Shown in pieces: positions 57,148-64,000 of a stretch of DNA of 64,000 nucleotides. The stretch is taken from the NCBI GenBank assembly GCA_045807125.1, contig JBJMHZ010000042.1, positions 294,886-358,885 on the forward strand, given 5' to 3'. A program made the position numbers and the translations under genes. Positions within the stretch are counted from its first letter, which is position 1, and each line of letters starts with the position of its first letter. The stretch is from JBJMHZ01 sp045807125. Its GTDB lineage: Bacteria > Actinomycetota > Actinomycetes > JAWWOL01. The notes under the pieces are model-generated. The model saw only the letters and a list, made by a program, of their open reading frames with translations. It was not told where the DNA came from and did not search any database.

Positions 57148-57624
57148 TCACACGACGATGGTGGCGAGGTCGCCGAGCAGCTGCTCCCGGTCGCCCTCCT
57201 CGGCGATGTCGTCGGCGGCGCTGCGGGCCTGCGCGAGCCAGTCGCGCGCCGCACCGACGTCGCCGGACAGCGCGCTGGCGCGGGCGAGCGCCTCGTACGC
57301 GAAGGCGAGGTCCCAGTCGCCGATGCCGTGCCGGCGGCAGATGTCCAGCACGCGCCGCGCGTGGTGCAGCGCCGGCTCGGGTCGCCCGAGGACCACGTAG
57401 ACCCGCGAGCACTGCCATTCGCCGCGCGCGACGTGCTCCGGACCGCCGCACTGCAGCCAGTGGTACGCCGATGCGTGCACGGTGTGCACCAGCTCCGCGT
57501 CCTCGTCGGGCATGCGGTCGGTGCGTCGCATCAGCTCCCACGCCCGGTTGAACAGCGCCACGCCCCACTGGCGGTGCAGCTGCCGGTCGGCCTGGCTGGC
57601 GGTGTCGTTGCCGGTGTCCGTCAT
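57148..57624 (-). CDS. TPR-like helical protein
   Basis: A 158-residue cytoplasmic protein of all-helical character with TPR-like spacing (GEWQCSRVYVVLGRPEPALH, DWDLAFAYEALARASALSGD, GAARDWLAQARSAADDIAEE). The fold suggests protein binding. The ATG at 57624 follows AGAGGAAGAG; an earlier in-frame start at 57702 is less likely. Its start faces dnaB across a 368-bp gap. Function unknown. Confidence 0.65.
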   Translation of the reverse strand: MTDTGNDTASQADRQLHRQWGVALFNRAWELMRRTDRMPDEDAELVHTVHASAYHWLQCGGPEHVARGEWQCSRVYVVLGRPEPALHHARRVLDICRRHGIGDWDLAFAYEALARASALSGDVGAARDWLAQARSAADDIAEEGDREQLLGDLATIVV

Positions 57625-57753
57625 TGGCTCTTCCTCTGCTTCGACCTCTGCTTCGACGCTGTGAGCTATACCAGAGCGCAAGGCTTCGGCCATCGCCACC
57701 ATCCTGGGGTGCCACCGACGATCAGCCGGGCCCGTCGGTCCACCGACTTTTTT

Positions 57754-57894
57754 TCCTCCACAGCCTGCGGACGACGGCGGAGCAGGTCATGAGGGCTCCG
57801 GCCCGTGCCTGCCAGCAGTCCCCACAGCTCGGTCCACAGCCTCTCCACACCGACGCACCGATTCGTCCACACCGTCCGCACAGGACGACCCACA
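57754..57894 (+). promoter_or_regulatory. Run of TCCACA-type DnaA-box-like motifs upstream of dnaB
   Basis: In the 368-bp gap before dnaB, same-strand motifs end in CCACA: TCCTCCACA (57754), GTCCCCACA (57818), CGGTCCACA (57830), CTCTCCACA (57841), TCGTCCACA (57863), GTCCGCACA (57874, ends CGCACA) and CGACCCACA (57886). From 57818 onward the steps are 12, 11, 22, 11 and 12 bp, close to one DNA turn. A run of seven T (57748-57754) sits at its left edge. Matches to TTGTCCACA range from 5 to 8 of 9. Binding by DnaA is inference. Confidence 0.45.
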
Positions 57895-57992
57895 AGCTGG
57901 CCGGGTGAGCTGCGGCGCAGATCGGAAAACGGTCGGTGGCTACGTGTAGAAGTGATGTCGGCAGCAGTACGGGTCGACCAGGAGGGTGAGGA

Positions 57993-59894
<1,902 letters not shown>

Positions 59895-60093
59895 CACGGA
59901 TCGAGCTCACCGCGACGGGGCGCATGCCGGTGATGCCGCATCCCGTGCCGGCTGCGGCTGCTCGCGTAAGGCGGTCGTCGCCCCTTCGGGCATGGTCCAC
60001 GCCGATCACCGGCGGTCTAGTGGACGCACGGTCTCGCTCGCGCGGTCGAAAGGGCGCCGGGCGCGACGCCCGTCTCGCTCGTGAGGGGAAGCC

Positions 60094-61863
60094 ATGCGCG
60101 CTCCCATCGTCATCGTCGCGGCTGCCGCCGCGATCCCCGCGGCCCTGCTCGCCGCCGTGGGCCCGTTCGCGGCGGCGGATGTCGCCGTGGCGGCCGACAC
60201 GTCGCCACCGACGCAGCCCGGCACCATCACCGTGTCGGGGCTGACGAGCAGCTCGGCCAGCCTGAAATGGGGTGGTTCCACCGACAACGTCAAGGTGGAG
60301 GGCTACCGGGTGCTGCGGGGAGCTGCCGGTGCACCCGCGTCGTCGCTGGTGCACATCGCCACGACCGATGCGGTCACCTCCTACAGCGCGACCAACCTGC
60401 GCAGCGGGACCGCGTACCAGTTCGGGGTGGCCGCCATCGACCTGGACGGCAACGTGTCGGCCGTGCGCACGGTCGTCCTCACCACGGCCACCAGCGCGGA
60501 CACGACGGCCCCGGCGGCGCCCTCGAGCAGCAGCGTGGTGGCCAGGGCGTTCTCCTCGTCGCGCATCGACGTGCAGTGGGCGGCGTCCTCGTCGAGCGAC
60601 GTGGCCGGCTACGAGGTGTGGCGGGACGGTGCGCTCGTGGCGACGACCGAGCGTCCCGCCGGCCCCCGCTACTCCGACAACGGACTGGCGGCTGCGAGCT
60701 CGCACAGCTACGCCATCAGTGCCTACGACTCCGCCGGCAACGTCTCGGCGCCCACCACCGCGAGAACCGGCCGCACCACCGCAGCCGGCGTGGTCCAGAT
60801 CGTCCGTGGTCCCTACCTCGAGCAGGTCACCGCGACGACCGCCATGGTGGCGTGGTGGACCAACGTGCCGACGCCCGCCACTGTGACCTACACCGCGCAG
60901 AGCACCAAGACGGTCACCGCTTCGGCGAACGTGCTCCAGCACGTGGTCAAGCTGACCGGACTGCAGTCCGGCCACGCGTACTCCTACGTGGTCGGCAACG
61001 GTGCGGGGGTCGTCAGTGCGACCGCCTCGTTCACGACGGCGCCCAAGCCCGGCACCCCGTTCAGCTTCGCGGTGGTCGGCGACTTCGGCGGCGGCAGTTC
61101 CGGCGAGTCGCAGGTCGCGGCCCGGATCGCCGGGGCGGGCACGTCGTTCATCCAGACCGTCGGTGACAACGTCTACCCGACCACCGGCGACCCCGACCCG
61201 GACTTCGTCCACGTCTACTCCGACTTCGACCAGCGCCTGTACAAGCCCTACGCGGCGGCGCTGGCGGGCCAGTCGTTCAACCCGGCCAACGGGAACAAGG
61301 AGTACTACGGCTACGGCGCGTTCTGGCGCAACATCGCCATGCCCGGCAACCAGCGCTGGTACAGCTACGACTGGGGCGACGCGCATATCCTGGTGCTCGA
61401 CAGCGAGCAGCCGCTCACCGCGGGCAGCCCGCAGTACGTCTTCGCGCAGAGCGACCTCGCGGCGCACCAGTCGCAGGGCTGGCGCATCGCGGTCCTTCAG
61501 CGTCCCGCCTACAGCTCCACGTCGGCCAACTCGAGCTCGGTGCCGGTGCGGAGCTCCCTCGTCCCGCTCTTCCAGAGCCAGCACGTCGATCTGGTGCTGT
61601 CCGGGAACAGCCACAACTACGAGCGGACCTTCCCGCTGCTCGACGGCGCCCCGGTGACGACCGGTGGCATCACGTACGTCGTCTCGGGAGCGGGCGGCAA
61701 CGGGTTCAACGCCTTTACGATCGCGGCTCCGTCGTGGAGCGCCTTCCGCGAGGCCTCCTACTACCAGTTCGTCAAGGTGAGCGTCTCCGCGACCTCGCTG
61801 CGGGTCGACGCGGTCAGGGGCGACACGGGGGCCGTCTTCGACACCGCGACCATCACCAGGTAA
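60094..61863 (+). CDS. Secreted FN3 plus purple-acid-phosphatase-like protein with altered active site
   Basis: A 589-residue exported protein: signal peptide (residues 1-35), two fibronectin type III domains (about 38-132 and 138-228), a PAP N-terminal-like domain (about 232-312) and a metallophosphoesterase domain (320-589). GDFGG (Asp330), GDNVY (Asp358, Tyr361) and Asn401 fit the purple acid phosphatase pattern. The GNHE motif is GNKE (Lys402), the V-x-x-H motif reads VLQR (Arg470), and GHxH reads GNSH (Asn505, His507). Three key histidines are thus replaced, so it is probably inactive or uses another chemistry. The ATG follows GAGGGGAAG. Confidence 0.85.
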   Translation: MRAPIVIVAAAAAIPAALLAAVGPFAAADVAVAADTSPPTQPGTITVSGLTSSSASLKWGGSTDNVKVEGYRVLRGAAGAPASSLVHIATTDAVTSYSATNLRSGTAYQFGVAAIDLDGNVSAVRTVVLTTATSADTTAPAAPSSSSVVARAFSSSRIDVQWAASSSSDVAGYEVWRDGALVATTERPAGPRYSDNGLAAASSHSYAISAYDSAGNVSAPTTARTGRTTAAGVVQIVRGPYLEQVTATTAMVAWWTNVPTPATVTYTAQSTKTVTASANVLQHVVKLTGLQSGHAYSYVVGNGAGVVSATASFTTAPKPGTPFSFAVVGDFGGGSSGESQVAARIAGAGTSFIQTVGDNVYPTTGDPDPDFVHVYSDFDQRLYKPYAAALAGQSFNPANGNKEYYGYGAFWRNIAMPGNQRWYSYDWGDAHILVLDSEQPLTAGSPQYVFAQSDLAAHQSQGWRIAVLQRPAYSSTSANSSSVPVRSSLVPLFQSQHVDLVLSGNSHNYERTFPLLDGAPVTTGGITYVVSGAGGNGFNAFTIAAPSWSAFREASYYQFVKVSVSATSLRVDAVRGDTGAVFDTATITR

Positions 61864-61879
61864 CCGTCCCGGAACGGGA

Positions 61880-61920
61880 AGCGGCCCCCGGACGCACCGT
61901 CGTGCGTGCCGGGGGCCGCT
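61880..61920. terminator. Strong bidirectional terminator
   Basis: AGCGGCCCCCGGACGCAC and GTGCGTGCCGGGGGCCGCT form an 18-bp stem with one bulged base around a CGTC loop, between the convergent phosphoesterase-like and repeat-protein genes. Confidence 0.9.
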
Positions 61921-61941
61921 CCCTGACCTACTGCTGCATCC

Positions 61942-64000
61942 TCACTGGAGGTCGGTGGCGATCTCCGCAGAGGTTGCGTCGGAGGTGTCGAGCACCGTCC
62001 CGCCGCTCCTGTTGAGCAGGAACCAGTCCAGTCCGAGGCCACCGGTCAGGGTGTCCTTGCTCGTGTCGTCGAGGACGGTGCGGCCCGCCCCCGTCGTCGT
62101 GAGCTTGCTGGACCCGTTGAGCCCGCCGGCCATCGCTCCGGTCAGGTGGAAGATGCGGGTCGTGTAGCTCGAGCCGCTGTTCCATTCCTTCGCGATCGCG
62201 CACAGCGACACCTGGTTGGCGGCGCTGACCGGGTCGTACGTCGTCGAGCCGGCGATAACGATGTCGTCGCCGTTCACGCCGTTCAGGATGTCGGCACCGG
62301 CACCGCCGATCAGGATGTCGCGGCCGTTGCCGGCGGTCAGCGTGTCGTTGCCGTCGCCACCGAGCTGGATGCCGTCACCGTTGCCACCGCTGATCGAGTC
62401 GTTGCCCGCGCCGCCGTAGACGATCCGCGGCGTCGAGATGCGCGTGTCGATCGTGATGGTGTCGTTGCCGCCCTGGCCGTAGATGACCAGCCGTCCGGTG
62501 GGGGTGAAGGTCCCCTTCAGGACGTTGTTGACGGTGACCTTCAGTGAGCCGCTGGACGTGCCCGGCACCACCTTGATGGTGTCACCGGCACTGGTGCCGC
62601 CGACCACCAGGTCGGTGCCCGAGCCGCACGTGCCCGGCACGATCGAGGTGCCGCCGACGGTGATGGTCTTCGTCACCGCCGCGCTCGTGCCGCCGTCCTT
62701 GTCCGTCGCGGTCATCGACACCGTGTAGACGCCGGCGGCCGTGTAGGCGTGGTTGCTGTTGAGCGGCGACCCGCCGTGCACCGGCCCGGTGGTGACGCCG
62801 TCGCCCCAGGCGACCGTGTAGTCGAACCCGGCTGCCTGGTCGACCGGCGACTGGTCGGTCGCCGAGAGGGCCAGGGTCAGCGAGCTGCCGAGGTTGACGT
62901 CCGACGGGCCGCTGAGAGCGGCGACCGGCGCCGTGTTGGTGACCGTCAGCGTGGCCGCGGACGAGTCCACGGTGCCGCCGACATGGCCGTCGCTGACCCG
63001 CACCTTCACCGAGAAGGTCGCCGGGCCGTCGTTGATGCCGAGGGCCTTGAGCTGCGTCCAGGTCAGCGTCGGGTGCACGCCCGTCGCGTCGCCGAACGTG
63101 CCGTCGCCGTTGACGTCCCAGCTGTACGTGAGGGCGTCACCGTCGGCGTCGGTCGTCCCGTTGCCGTTGAGGGTGAGCGAGCCACCCTCGGCCGCCGAGT
63201 ACGGACCACCGGCGTCGGGCACCGGCGGGTGGTTGGCCGGGATGACCGTCACGGTGAACGAGTCGCTGTCCGAGCCGACCGCGTTGGTCGCCGTGCAGTC
63301 GATCGTGTGGCTGCCGATCGCCAGCGTCACCGGCGAGGTCACCGGCGTCGCGCCGATCGCGCACCCGATCGTGGGGGTCGGCACGCCGGTGGCGGTCACC
63401 GTGAACGGCACCGAGGCGGTCCCGGAGCCCTGCGGGTTCTCCACCACCGTGAAGTCGGCCGGCACCGTGATGACCGGCACCGAGCGGACGGTGATGGTGA
63501 ACGAGCCCGAGTCAGATCCGACACCGTTGGTGGCGGTGCAGTCGACGGTGTGCACGCCGGCCGCGAAGACGCTACCGGAGGAGACCGGGTTGACGCCCTC
63601 GAAGCAGGTGATCGATGGCGTCGGCGTGCCGGTCGCGGTCACCGTGAACGGCACCGAGGCGCCAGCGCCCGGGGTCGTCTCGGTCACCGTGATGTCGGCC
63701 GGCACCGTGATGACCGGCACCGAGCGGACGGTGATGGTGAACGATCCGGAGTCGCTGCCCACGGCGTTGGTCGCGGTGCAGTCGATGGTGTGCACTCCGG
63801 CGGCGAAGGTGCTGCCCGAGCTCACCGGCGTCGCGCCCTCGGCGCAGGCGATCGTCGGCGTCGGTGTGCCGGTCGCGGTCACCGTGAACGGCACCGAGGC
63901 GCCAGCGCCCGGGGTCGTCTCGGTCACCGTGATGTCGGCCGGCACCGTGATGACCGGCACCGAGCGGACGGTGATGGTGAACGATCCGGAGTCGCTGCCC
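61942..64000 (-). CDS. Large exported HYR/PKD/RTX repeat protein, N-terminus outside window
   Basis: At least 686 codons; the frame is open to the window edge. Read from the N-terminal side: at least three HYR-like Ig repeats of 80 residues (SVPVITVPADITVTETTPGA, HTIDCTATNAVGSDSGSFTI), two PKD-type domains (PVPDAGGPYSAAEGGSLTLN; FDYTVAWGDG with HAYTAAGVYTVSMTATDKDG), and hemolysin-type calcium-binding nonapeptides (GGAGNDSISGGNGDG, GGDGNDTLTAGNGRD, IGGAGADILNG). A C-terminal tail ends GLDWFLLNRSGGTV plus 17 residues. It is a surface or secreted adhesin-like protein; no anchor is visible at the C-terminus. Confidence 0.85.
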   Translation of the reverse strand, partial: GSDSGSFTITVRSVPVITVPADITVTETTPGAGASVPFTVTATGTPTPTIACAEGATPVSSGSTFAAGVHTIDCTATNAVGSDSGSFTITVRSVPVITVPADITVTETTPGAGASVPFTVTATGTPTPSITCFEGVNPVSSGSVFAAGVHTVDCTATNGVGSDSGSFTITVRSVPVITVPADFTVVENPQGSGTASVPFTVTATGVPTPTIGCAIGATPVTSPVTLAIGSHTIDCTATNAVGSDSDSFTVTVIPANHPPVPDAGGPYSAAEGGSLTLNGNGTTDADGDALTYSWDVNGDGTFGDATGVHPTLTWTQLKALGINDGPATFSVKVRVSDGHVGGTVDSSAATLTVTNTAPVAALSGPSDVNLGSSLTLALSATDQSPVDQAAGFDYTVAWGDGVTTGPVHGGSPLNSNHAYTAAGVYTVSMTATDKDGGTSAAVTKTITVGGTSIVPGTCGSGTDLVVGGTSAGDTIKVVPGTSSGSLKVTVNNVLKGTFTPTGRLVIYGQGGNDTITIDTRISTPRIVYGGAGNDSISGGNGDGIQLGGDGNDTLTAGNGRDILIGGAGADILNGVNGDDIVIAGSTTYDPVSAANQVSLCAIAKEWNSGSSYTTRIFHLTGAMAGGLNGSSKLTTTGAGRTVLDDTSKDTLTGGLGLDWFLLNRSGGTVLDTSDATSAEIATDLQ
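63481..64000. repeat. Near-identical 240-bp tandem repeats (HYR units)
   Basis: The sequence repeats with a 240-bp (80-codon) period: 63481, 63721, 63961. The block 63661-63760 is identical, base for base over the overlap available, to 63901-64000. The unit before 63481 is more diverged. The array continues past the window. Confidence 0.92.

Noticed and set aside
59895..60093. Possible riboswitch before the phosphoesterase-like gene
   Set aside because: No known riboswitch blocks recognised; only a G-rich ribosome site is evident.

Overview
The window is a continuous, very GC-rich chromosome segment centred on the replication-origin gene cluster of an actinobacterium. GTG starts are common, many genes overlap by 4 bp, and actinobacteria-specific genes are present (crgA, DLW-39, DUF3566, DUF881, DUF5318, cwlM, DUF6049, a PadR/ino1 pair). 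Gene order follows the Mycobacterium/Streptomyces origin region closely, so I place it in Actinomycetes, possibly near Frankiales or Geodermatophilales. The genus cannot be fixed from the sequence alone.

Left arm (1-21,205, mostly minus strand, co-directional with replication leaving the origin): an anti-sigma-like tail, trpG/pabA, fadD, DUF881, crgA, an FmdB-type zinc ribbon, a thiolase, a PH-domain protein, rhomboid, ppiA and a DUF5324-like membrane protein. A small accessory block follows (nuclease-like, leucine-rich, DUF664), then tRNA-Ala, DLW-39, tRNA-Ile, DUF3566, gyrA, gyrB, DUF721, recF, gnd and dnaN. Origin (21,206-23,483): dnaA flanked on both sides by DnaA-box-like sequences. Right of the origin (plus strand): rpmH, rnpA, yidD, yidC, jag, rsmG, parA, parB, with two perfect parS sites inside the 5' part of parA.

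28.7-43.3 kb is mostly minus strand: an aminotransferase, then (plus) a small membrane protein and a GNAT, then cwlM, trxA, trxB, an anti-sigma factor and sigM. Next come an NlpC/P60 hydrolase behind a c-di-AMP (ydaO-type) riboswitch, a RipA-like hydrolase, a Tad-like membrane protein, murJ, DUF6049, NUDIX and YbaK. This is an envelope and redox-stress neighbourhood; a GGAAT-N18-GTT (SigR/SigH-type) promoter sits in front of trxB.

43.7-59.9 kb: pcnA, a small membrane protein, an MFS transporter, ino1, a PadR regulator with a 33-bp near-perfect palindrome upstream, DUF5318, ponA, a GT87-like membrane protein, xthA, nfo-like, a VOC protein, the rpsF-ssb-rpsR-rplI operon, a TPR-like gene and dnaB. 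dnaB carries a 180-residue mini-intein in its P-loop. Between the TPR-like gene and dnaB lies a same-strand run of TCCACA-type motifs spaced at 11-12 bp, resembling a helically phased DnaA-box array.

The right end (60-64 kb) holds two exported proteins converging on a strong terminator: an FN3 plus purple-acid-phosphatase-like protein with several metal or catalytic residues replaced, and a large HYR/PKD/RTX repeat protein that runs off the window.

Most of the window is conserved housekeeping. The least explained items are the phased array before dnaB, the degenerate phosphoesterase, the 12-bp repeat expansion inside rnpA, and the accessory block beside tRNA-Ala.
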